The notes beneath the pieces are model-generated. The model searched no databases and was not told the origin of the DNA. It was given only the letters and a program-made list of their open reading frames with translations. A DNA stretch of 34,936 nt from a virus. Positions 1 to 5,800 of this stretch are shown in pieces (positions within the stretch are counted from its first letter, which is position 1; every line of letters starts with the position of its first letter). The stretch covers positions 1 through 34,936 of IMG/VR virus record IMGVR_UViG_3300032285_000275. One strand, 5' to 3'. Both the position numbers and the translations under genes were made by a program.

Positions 1-71
1 TAAAATAAAATTAGAATTACAAAGGAAGAAGAGTGTTATAGGAATATAATACAGACATTCAAAGACTCTTT

Positions 72-1457
72 TTGCGTATGATGCTGACTAATGCAGAATT
101 ATACACTAGAGTTATGAACATTATGAATCCACAAAACTTTGATAAGTCGTTAAGACCTGTCGCTGAGTTTATGTCGGAGTATAGTGAGAAATATAGTTTT
201 TTGCCAGACAATGAACAAATCAAAGCAACGACAGGAGTTGAACTTGAAATCATTGAAGATTTCGGTGACAAACATACTGATTGGTTTTTATCAGAGTTTG
301 AAAGTTTTACAAAGAGACAAGAATTAGAAAGAGCAATTCTTAAGTCAGCCGATATGCTTGAGAAGGGTGATTTCGGTCCAGTTGAGAAATTAATTAAAGA
401 CGCAGTACAAATAAGTTTACAGCGTGACATGGGTACAGATTATTTTGCTGATCCTAAATTACGTATCAACAAATATTTTAATAGTGGTGGACAAGTATCT
501 ACTGGCTGGCCACAAATGGATAGATTGTTGTATGGTGGATTTAGTCGTGGTGAATTGAATATCTTTGCTGGTGGTAGTGGTTCAGGCAAATCATTAGTGA
601 TGATGAATATTGCATTGAACTGGTTACAAGCAGGACTAAGCGGGGTATATGTTAGTTTAGAATTGAGTGAGGAATTAACTAGTTTACGCACGGATGCAAT
701 GTTAACTAGCATGAGTACTAGAGAGATCCGTAAAGATATTGATACTACAGAATTACGAGTTAAGATGGTAGGTAAAAAGTCAGGACAATATCGTGTTAAG
801 GGTTTACCTGCACAAAGCAATGTAAATGATATCAGGTCATATTTAAAAGAAGTACAGATACAGACTGGGATCAAAATTGACTTTGTGATGATTGATTACT
901 TAGACTTGGTTATGCCTGTTTCAGTTAAAGTTAATCCTAATGACCAGTTTATTAAAGACAAGTATGTAAGTGAAGAATTGCGTAATTTAGCAAAAGAGTT
1001 GGGTATATTAATGGTAACTGCAAGTCAGTTAAATCGTAGTGCGGTTGAAGAAATTGAATTTGACCACAGTCATATTGCAGGTGGTATCAGTAAGATTAAC
1101 ACCGCAGATAACGTGTTCGGTATCTTTACAAGTCGTAGTATGCGTGAACGTGGTAAGTATCAAATTCAGTGTATGAAGTCACGTAGTTCTACTGGTGTGG
1201 GACAGAAAATTGACTTAGAATACAACATTGAAACTATGCGTATCACTGACGAGGATCCTGACGGATATGCGGATCAGCAAGCAAAATATCGCCCAGCACC
1301 AAGTCCCAATCAGATTATGAGTCAATTAAAACCCCAGTCAACATTGACTTCTGATGCTCCATTTGACGGTGGAACAGTCGTAGATAATCCTGTAAAGGGC
1401 CCTGTAGACGTACAGGGAGCAAGATTAAAAGCTATGCTTAATGCAATGCGTAAGTGA
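72..1457 (+). CDS. 41: Replicative DNA helicase, DnaB/T4 gp41 family
   Basis: This is the hexameric 5'-3' helicase that unwinds DNA at the phage replication fork, working with a primase. Numbered from the TTG at 72, the protein is 461 aa, close to T4 gp41 (475 aa). An N-terminal helical domain (about 1-130) is followed by a RecA-like ATPase core. The Walker A motif GGSGSGKS lies at about 167-174 and a Walker B strand ending VMIDYLD at about 272-278; a TASQLNRS segment fits the DnaB H3/sensor region. The C-terminal 60 residues are proline-rich and probably disordered. The start is uncertain: TTG 72 and ATG 78 lack a good Shine-Dalgarno. The reading frame stays open and protein-like back to 42, where a TAG at 39-41 closes it. 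The family call is firm; the N-terminus is not. Confidence 0.93.
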   Translation: MRMMLTNAELYTRVMNIMNPQNFDKSLRPVAEFMSEYSEKYSFLPDNEQIKATTGVELEIIEDFGDKHTDWFLSEFESFTKRQELERAILKSADMLEKGDFGPVEKLIKDAVQISLQRDMGTDYFADPKLRINKYFNSGGQVSTGWPQMDRLLYGGFSRGELNIFAGGSGSGKSLVMMNIALNWLQAGLSGVYVSLELSEELTSLRTDAMLTSMSTREIRKDIDTTELRVKMVGKKSGQYRVKGLPAQSNVNDIRSYLKEVQIQTGIKIDFVMIDYLDLVMPVSVKVNPNDQFIKDKYVSEELRNLAKELGILMVTASQLNRSAVEEIEFDHSHIAGGISKINTADNVFGIFTSRSMRERGKYQIQCMKSRSSTGVGQKIDLEYNIETMRITDEDPDGYADQQAKYRPAPSPNQIMSQLKPQSTLTSDAPFDGGTVVDNPVKGPVDVQGARLKAMLNAMRK

Positions 1458-1463
1458 TAAATA
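1456..1463 (+). promoter_or_regulatory. T4-late-like promoter box
   Basis: GATAAATA, 18 nt before ATG 1482, followed by TTAGGAA as ribosome site. It matches the T4 late -10 element TATAAATA at 7 of 8 positions. A weak 5-bp pairing (ATAAA with TTTAT over the ATG) exists but is not convincing. Confidence 0.7.
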
Positions 1464-1481
1464 TAATTAGGAATCAACTTT

Positions 1482-1730
1482 ATGGAACGCAAAACCCGTA
1501 GTCTATTAGAAGAATTAGAAGCACTTGGTAGCAACCGTGACACTAAACATGTCATTGAAAGCCGTGCTCATAATATCATCACCAGCGCAATAAATCTCAT
1601 TGAAATGATTAACAAACATTACGATCCTGAACGTGCCGCTGTGTTAGAACGCAAACTATTAAGTGCTATCAAAGCTAAGGATCAAGCTAGATTCTCTAAA
1701 AGTTTGAGAAAACCAAATGAAACTGAATGA
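1482..1730 (+). CDS. Small conserved T4-like phage protein, function unknown
   Basis: An 82-aa charged, all-helical protein starting MERKTRSLLEELEALGSN. It has no membrane segment or catalytic motif that I can see. It resembles a small unnamed protein I associate with aquatic T4-like phages, though I cannot assign a role. ATG 1482 is preceded by TTAGGAA and by a late-type box at 1456-1463, giving an 18-nt gap typical of the leadered late genes here. Its last 14 nt overlap the next gene, which suggests translational coupling. Expression with late genes suggests a morphogenesis or head role, but this is inference only. Confidence 0.8.
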   Translation: MERKTRSLLEELEALGSNRDTKHVIESRAHNIITSAINLIEMINKHYDPERAAVLERKLLSAIKAKDQARFSKSLRKPNETE

Positions 1731-2478
1731 CATTCAGAATGAGGGTATCGGGGACTCATTAAAAACTGCGGGTCGAGCAGCCGCAGGATTAAGTGGACAG
1801 GTTGCTAGCGCAGTCGGTGGAAAATTAGCCTCTGCTGGCGGTGTACTTGCAAGTGGATTTGGTCGTGCTGTGGGATTTGACGCATCTCAAAATTGGGCGG
1901 CAAATCATCAAAAAGGTATGGCTAGACAGAAGTTTATAGGTACTTTTGTTAGCAAGATCCAAGGCTTTCTTGCTAGCACAGAAGAAGCATATAAAGACGA
2001 TATAGCATTAATTCAAAAGAAACAAGCCGAGGCTAGAGCCGCACAACAGGCTCAAGCGCAAGGTCAGCCAGTAAAAGAATCTTTTGACTACCAAATGAAA
2101 TTAAGAGTAGCATTAAAAGAGGATCAAGAAGTTGATAATTTTATCAAACAATATGCTGGAACAATTGAACAAGCAATAACCAGCTATATGTCTGGAAATT
2201 TAGGAAATTTAGCTACCACAGTTAAAAGTACATCACAGCAGATTGCACAAATGATATTAAACAAACAGAATCCTGTTAATTTAATACAACAATTAGGTGG
2301 ACAAATATTTGACCATTACTATAGCACACAGAGAAAAGACTTTGTACAATCACATCCAGCAGCCGACATTCCCCTAAGCTCTGACGGTGAACAAGTGTTG
2401 GCTGCACTAAAAAAACTCAATAAAAAAGAACAAGATATTGTTATTCAGAAGCTAAAACAGGGTGGAAATCTGTTCTAA
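1717..2478 (+). CDS. Probable virion or internal head protein, unknown function
   Basis: A 253-aa protein with an N-terminal leader MKLNDIQNEG followed by a Gly/Ala/Ser-rich stretch (about 15-55) that could form an amphipathic or membrane-active segment. The rest is helical with a Gln/Ala-rich coiled-coil-like part (about 85-125). The leader resembles the short capsid-targeting leaders of genes at 32528, 33339 and 34724, but IQNE|G does not strictly fit the (I/L)-x-E cleavage rule. It overlaps the upstream gene by 14 nt and shares its late transcript. After the stop, AAACCCAAG plus seven T looks like a remnant of a terminator. No function is assigned; a packaged or ejected protein is a guess. 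Confidence 0.75.
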   Translation: MKLNDIQNEGIGDSLKTAGRAAAGLSGQVASAVGGKLASAGGVLASGFGRAVGFDASQNWAANHQKGMARQKFIGTFVSKIQGFLASTEEAYKDDIALIQKKQAEARAAQQAQAQGQPVKESFDYQMKLRVALKEDQEVDNFIKQYAGTIEQAITSYMSGNLGNLATTVKSTSQQIAQMILNKQNPVNLIQQLGGQIFDHYYSTQRKDFVQSHPAADIPLSSDGEQVLAALKKLNKKEQDIVIQKLKQGGNLF

Positions 2479-2500
2479 ACCCAAGTTTTTTTAGAAATGG

Positions 2501-2508
2501 CATAAATA
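2501..2508 (+). promoter_or_regulatory. T4-late-like promoter box
   Basis: CATAAATA, 42 nt before ATG 2551, opening the monocistronic unit that ends at the 2961-2989 terminator. The predicted +1 is near 2514. Confidence 0.65.
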
Positions 2509-2538
2509 AAAGTAGAGCCTATATGGTTCAAACTTTTA
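2507..2538 (+). promoter_or_regulatory. Inverted repeat next to late promoter and ribosome site
   Basis: TAAAAGT (2507-2513) pairs with ACTTTTA (2532-2538), 18-nt loop. The 3' arm touches the AAAGGA ribosome site; the 5' arm ends just before the predicted late +1. Seven AT-rich pairs alone are modest evidence. Confidence 0.4.
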
Positions 2539-2550
2539 AAGGAAAATAAA

Positions 2551-2940
2551 ATGTCAAACAATCTATTACATACTCATGGTGACGTAAAGCCAGTATTTGC
2601 TATCGACCAATTGAATGGTTCTGGCGCAGTTGCAACTGGTATCCCAGTTCAAATCGCTGGTCCAAAATTAGACTTCTTCGTTATTGACTTAGGCGGTGAC
2701 GCTTCTGCTCAAGTAGGTCTTGATGGTGCAGTTGATTCAGTTATCAAGTGTATCACTCAATTAGCTACAACTCACTTCTTCCAAGTTGACGGTGACAAGT
2801 TGTCTATCGCTACTTATCCAGTAGCAGCTTGGGATCCAAGCGACCTACAAACTGCTATCCGTGCTTTAGGTACAGTTAACGGTTACAGCTTATCAGGCGC
2901 ACAAGTACAAAACAACGGTTTCAATCTATATTTTGATTAA
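2551..2940 (+). CDS. Probable abundant virion protein, monocistronic, unknown family
   Basis: A 129-aa, mildly acidic, beta-rich protein (MSNNLLHTHGDVKPVF at the start) that I do not recognise. It has a late box (2501-2508), an AAAGGA Shine-Dalgarno at 2538-2543 and a strong intrinsic terminator right after the stop (2961-2989), so it forms a single-gene unit. Codons are more uniform than in its neighbours (many GGT, GCT, ATC), which suits high expression. A private promoter, a private terminator and small size fit a capsid decoration or other abundant structural protein. Only the transcription-unit structure is seen directly; the role is inferred. Confidence 0.8.
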   Translation: MSNNLLHTHGDVKPVFAIDQLNGSGAVATGIPVQIAGPKLDFFVIDLGGDASAQVGLDGAVDSVIKCITQLATTHFFQVDGDKLSIATYPVAAWDPSDLQTAIRALGTVNGYSLSGAQVQNNGFNLYFD

Positions 2941-2960
2941 TCTGATTTAGAGAAATCACA

Positions 2961-2989
2961 AAACCCAAGATTTATTCTTGGGTTTTTTT
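2961..2989 (+). terminator. Intrinsic terminator
   Basis: AAACCCAAGA and TCTTGGGTTT form a perfect 10-bp stem with loop TTTAT, followed by a T run to 2989. It ends the 2551 gene and lies immediately before the next late box. Confidence 0.92.
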
Positions 2990-2995
2990 ACCTCT

Positions 2996-3003
2996 ATTAA
3001 ATA
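2996..3003 (+). promoter_or_regulatory. Late-like box placed at a leaderless start
   Basis: ATTAAATA, followed by only 4 nt before ATG 3008. With T4 spacing the +1 would fall on or next to the A of the ATG, and no Shine-Dalgarno is present. The first bases differ from the consensus. Confidence 0.5.
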
Positions 3004-3007
3004 CTGT

Positions 3008-3466
3008 ATGGGAACAAGAATTAGATGCTACACATTGTTTGATATCACTAAAACAGATATTACGAGTCGTAGACCTCCGCTAGACATGACAAACAAAGAT
3101 GCGTCAGAGTGGGAACAAAAAAGAAACACACAATGTAACCTAGATACTATCATACAGGTTATATCACTACGGGCACAGCCAGAAAACATAAACATAACAG
3201 TATGTGAATCAGTTGATTTGATAGAATTTGACAACTTTGGATTCTTAATTGAGTCTGCTGAACCGTGTAACATGTGGCATTTTGATTTCTATATCAATCA
3301 TTCAGGTGTATTCATGGAAAACGAGAACGAGTTGGGTGCATTATATACGGATTGTTCGGGCGTGCCCATGATAAAAATACATGACCGACAAATTACATTA
3401 CCAGACTTCTTAGATACAACCCCGGAATTACGCAACATTTACTTTGAGGTGCTTTCATATGAATGA
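3008..3466 (+). CDS. Conserved hypothetical protein of T4-like phages
   Basis: A 153-aa soluble protein beginning MGTRIRCYTLFDITKT, with four scattered Cys and a Trp/Asp-rich second half. It resembles an unnamed protein I associate with T4-like phages; no catalytic motif is visible. ATG 3008 was chosen over the in-frame TTG at 2978 because 2978 lies inside the terminator hairpin of the preceding gene. There is no Shine-Dalgarno; a TTAAATA box ends only 4 nt before the ATG, so a leaderless late mRNA is likely. Its 3' end overlaps the next gene by 8 nt. Confidence 0.8.
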   Translation: MGTRIRCYTLFDITKTDITSRRPPLDMTNKDASEWEQKRNTQCNLDTIIQVISLRAQPENINITVCESVDLIEFDNFGFLIESAEPCNMWHFDFYINHSGVFMENENELGALYTDCSGVPMIKIHDRQITLPDFLDTTPELRNIYFEVLSYE

Positions 3467-3923
3467 ACAAAAACTATACAATTCTCTACACAAACTATTC
3501 AGTATTGAGAATCTAAACAAATTAAAAGATAAAGCAGTTTATAAAGACGGCAACTCATATAAGTTGTTTGAACAATACGAGATAATTGCTATTCCCACTG
3601 GATTTAAAATAATGAAATTGGGTACAGATACTTCAAACATATTCTCTTCCCTGCAATATGCAGTGACATGGGCAGTTTTGAATAAACGCAATCTAATCTA
3701 TGAAGAAAATCGTGTGCGTGACTTGGATACTGAATTAGCAAGCTTAGAAGTTATTATAAAATCCGCTGAAAATGCTAAGAAAAAAGCAAAATTAGACTTT
3801 TTAAGATACAATAGACTAGCTGAGGCCAGATACAAAAAACAAGCAATTCTAGAGGAATTAAATAGCTATATGATTCAAACTAAACGCTGGCAACTTAAGA
3901 AATTTAAGGAATCTTCTCTTTAA
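3459..3923 (+). CDS. Coiled-coil hypothetical protein
   Basis: A 154-aa basic protein. An N-terminal mixed domain (about 1-85) is followed by a long charged helix (about 85-150) with heptad-like spacing and many Lys/Glu/Ala, so probably a coiled coil. ATG 3459 was chosen because GAGGT at 3446-3450 sits 8 nt upstream; a TTG at 3444 is in frame but has no such site. The start lies inside the end of the upstream gene (TATGAATGA), so the two are probably translationally coupled. No function is recognisable. Confidence 0.8.
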   Translation: MNEQKLYNSLHKLFSIENLNKLKDKAVYKDGNSYKLFEQYEIIAIPTGFKIMKLGTDTSNIFSSLQYAVTWAVLNKRNLIYEENRVRDLDTELASLEVIIKSAENAKKKAKLDFLRYNRLAEARYKKQAILEELNSYMIQTKRWQLKKFKESSL

Positions 3924-3938
3924 TTTTATTTGAAGAAA

Positions 3939-3946
3939 GATAAATA
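3939..3946 (+). promoter_or_regulatory. T4-late-like promoter box
   Basis: GATAAATA, 24 nt before ATG 3971, with TTAGGAAT as ribosome site. A TAGG-AATA-CCTA mini-hairpin covers the ribosome site in the leader but is only 4 bp. Confidence 0.7.
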
Positions 3947-3970
3947 CATTATCGTACTTTAGGAATACCT

Positions 3971-4690
3971 ATGAAACTAACCGAATTTAACCGTAAACCA
4001 TCAATGATGGCTAAGAAAGCTTTAAGAGAGAATTTTAATACCTCTTTGAACTTTGACAAATTGTCAATGTCTGACACAAGAACCATGTTACGTAAAGTAA
4101 AGGGTCTAATCAGCGAAACTAGACAATCAAATGCTATTCATTCTAGCGAACAAAATCCAGCATACTTGAAACTAGTATTCATGGAACAAGCTTTAGCACA
4201 TCACTATGGTGAACTAAAAGCACAACCAATGTACAACAGTCGTATCGTTGTTGAGAACGAACAAGTTGAGAAATCACAAGTTGTTCTAGCAGTTAAAGAT
4301 ATGGTTGACAGCGTACAGAAAATGGTTGAAGAAGTTTCTGATATGTTAGTAAAAGAATTGCCAGCTGTTATTGATAGCGTTAACAGCGAAATTGGTACTA
4401 ACGAAGGTGAGCAATTCAGTTCACAAGCCAATGAAGCACTAACAACATTGCAAGCCGCATTGACACAATCTAAGACAAGTTTACAAGCCGCACTAGGTGT
4501 TGTAACAGGTCAAGGTGGTGGATTTGACGCAGGCATGGGCGGTCCAGAAATGGGCGGTGGTATGCCTGATATGGGTGGCGAAGAAATGGGCGGTGGTATG
4601 CCTGATATGGGTGGCGAAGAAATGGGTGCTGAGATGCCTGAAGAAGAACCAGAAGCGCCACCAACAAGCGTAGGCCGCGCAAAAAGATAA
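3971..4690 (+). CDS. Late protein with Met/Gly/Glu-rich repeat tail; possible head/scaffold component
   Basis: A 239-aa protein. Residues 1-175 are helical and Gln/Ser/Val-rich. The C-terminal 65 residues are low-complexity Gly, Met, Asp and Glu with a 12-residue unit, EMGGGMPDMGGE, repeated in tandem, then an acidic stretch and a short basic end (VGRAKR). A late box at 3939-3946 and an AGGAATACCT leader precede ATG 3971. The stop and the next start share one base (TAATG), so both are probably translated together. Helical content plus an acidic flexible tail would suit a prohead core protein, but I see no specific homology to gp22, gp67 or gp68. Confidence 0.8.
   Translation: MKLTEFNRKPSMMAKKALRENFNTSLNFDKLSMSDTRTMLRKVKGLISETRQSNAIHSSEQNPAYLKLVFMEQALAHHYGELKAQPMYNSRIVVENEQVEKSQVVLAVKDMVDSVQKMVEEVSDMLVKELPAVIDSVNSEIGTNEGEQFSSQANEALTTLQAALTQSKTSLQAALGVVTGQGGGFDAGMGGPEMGGGMPDMGGEEMGGGMPDMGGEEMGAEMPEEEPEAPPTSVGRAKR
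4547..4645 (+). repeat. 36-nt tandem repeat in coding sequence
   Basis: Two copies of a 12-codon unit (EMGGGMPDMGGE; 4547-4582 and 4583-4618) with a degenerate partial third. The copies are nearly identical, so copy number could change by slippage without breaking the frame. Confidence 0.85.
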
Positions 4691-5016
4691 TGCGTCTTTT
4701 TGAGTTTGATAACAACGATCCGTTGAGAGTGAAGTTGACTGCGGTAACAAGTCAACTTCAATCCGACCTTCAGAATGCAAACTCAGAAGATCCAATGAGT
4801 ACAGACGCATTTTTAAATCTATTACGTAAGAACGAAATTGTAATAGATAAAAGTGATATCTATGATATCATTAAAAAAGAACCACTAGTTCACTTTATCA
4901 AAGACATTGAGGATGATAAAGTTATATTCAGAGGTCAAGTGTTAGCAAAACAACCTATCGATCCTGACCAATCAGAGCAAATAGTTGCTCAAATGGCTAA
5001 AAAAGCAGCCAAATAG
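4690..5016 (+). CDS. Hypothetical protein coupled to upstream late gene
   Basis: A 108-aa acidic protein starting MRLFEFDNNDPLRVKL. Helices at about 10-30 and 40-65 are followed by a short strand-rich part (FIKDIEDDKVIFRG) and a basic C-terminus (MAKKAAK). The start overlaps the upstream stop by one base (TAATG), a classical termination-reinitiation arrangement, and no other ribosome site is needed. It ends with TAG just before the sigma70 promoter of the exonuclease gene. Function is unknown; pairing with the 3971 gene suggests the two products act together. Confidence 0.78.
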   Translation: MRLFEFDNNDPLRVKLTAVTSQLQSDLQNANSEDPMSTDAFLNLLRKNEIVIDKSDIYDIIKKEPLVHFIKDIEDDKVIFRGQVLAKQPIDPDQSEQIVAQMAKKAAK

Positions 5017-5018
5017 AA

Positions 5019-5047
5019 TTGACAATTGGACTATAATCAACTATAAT
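5019..5047 (+). promoter_or_regulatory. Perfect sigma70 promoter of the exonuclease gene
   Basis: TTGACA (5019-5024), 17-nt spacer, TATAAT (5042-5047). A second TATAAT at 5032-5037 is too close to the -35. The -10 ends 7 nt before ATG 5055, so +1 falls at the start codon. This predicts host-polymerase (early) expression from a leaderless RNA. Confidence 0.85.
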
Positions 5048-5054
5048 TGATTAT

Positions 5055-5741
5055 ATGTACAATCCTAATAAATTCAAATACGAAGCATTAAAACGCATAG
5101 ACACACCTGAAGGGCGCAGATACGCAACACCCGATGGTAACAAACTACCCTCAGTCACTACAATATTAGACGCTACTAAGTCAGAAGAATCTAAACAAGC
5201 ATTGGCTAATTGGCGTAAACGAGTTGGCGCTGTTCAAGCACAAGCAATCACAACAGAAGCCGCAGGTCGCGGTACACGTATGCACAAGTGGCTTGAAGAT
5301 TATATTAAGACAGGTGAGATAGGTACACCCGGAAGTAATCCATATTCAATACAAAGTCATGCAATGGCAACTAGCATCATTGCACAAGGACTATCTAAAT
5401 GTAATGAATACTGGGGTACAGAAGTTCCGCTTTACTTCCCTTCAGTTTATGCTGGTACAACAGACTTGTGCGGGGTGCATGATAATGCAGAAGCTATCAT
5501 GGATCATAAACAGACAAATAAACCTAAAAAACGTGAATGGATTGATGACTACTTTGTTCAGTTAGCTGCCTACGCTAATGCACATAACGAAGTGCATGGT
5601 ACAAAGATACGTAAAGGTGTCATTTTTATGTGTTCAGCTGCCAATGAATATCAAGAATTCATCATTGAGGGTGCTGAATTTGACAAGTACACAGACATGT
5701 GGTTCAAACGATGTGAGGGATTCTATCTGAAATACCTCTAG
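5055..5741 (+). CDS. PD-(D/E)XK exonuclease, MGME1/RecB-like
   Basis: A 228-aa nuclease of the RecB/Cas4/MGME1 superfamily, expected to degrade single-stranded DNA ends in replication, recombination or host-DNA breakdown. Visible landmarks: PSVTTILDAT (about 32-41), RGTRMHKWLEDY (72-83, H77), GTEVPLY (E123), GTTDLCG with metal-binding D137, the D150-H-K152 active-site pair followed by TNKPKK, and QLAAY (Q169, Y173) of motif QxxxY. Length and motif order fit MGME1-type phage enzymes. It lies among structural genes but has its own TTGACA-N17-TATAAT promoter whose +1 falls at or within a base or two of the ATG. There is no Shine-Dalgarno, so a leaderless transcript is likely. Family is clear; the exact substrate is inferred. 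Confidence 0.85.
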   Translation: MYNPNKFKYEALKRIDTPEGRRYATPDGNKLPSVTTILDATKSEESKQALANWRKRVGAVQAQAITTEAAGRGTRMHKWLEDYIKTGEIGTPGSNPYSIQSHAMATSIIAQGLSKCNEYWGTEVPLYFPSVYAGTTDLCGVHDNAEAIMDHKQTNKPKKREWIDDYFVQLAAYANAHNEVHGTKIRKGVIFMCSAANEYQEFIIEGAEFDKYTDMWFKRCEGFYLKYL

Positions 5742-5759
5742 TCCAATCTACTTTAGATT

Positions 5760-5767
5760 GATAAATA
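5760..5767 (+). promoter_or_regulatory. T4-late-like promoter box
   Basis: GATAAATA, 31 nt before ATG 5799. The predicted +1 is near 5773. A TATAAT at 5771-5776 lies just downstream and could act as a host -10, but no -35 is evident. Confidence 0.7.
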
Positions 5768-5800
5768 GTATATAATCTTTCCTTAAGAAAAATATACTAT
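5765..5800 (+). promoter_or_regulatory. 9-bp hairpin hiding the fibre-gene start codon
   Basis: ATAGTATAT (5765-5773) and ATATACTAT (5792-5800) are perfect inverted repeats, 18-nt loop. The 3' arm contains the A and T of ATG 5799; the 5' arm starts in the late box and ends at the predicted +1. Only read-through RNA would carry both arms. Confidence 0.6.

Noticed and set aside
1457-1483. Start-covering hairpin at the 1482 gene (ATAAA/TTTAT)
   Set aside because: Only five A-U pairs with a 17-nt loop; too weak and too likely by chance to count as another example of the switch.
2978-3007. Upstream in-frame TTG start for the 3008 gene
   Set aside because: It lies in the 3' arm of the preceding terminator and would translate the T run; ATG 3008 is the sensible start.
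3971-4720. Capsid-targeting-like leaders MKLTEF and MRLFEF on the 3971 and 4690 genes
   Set aside because: They resemble the leader in composition only; L-x-E is followed by Phe and is too close to the N-terminus.
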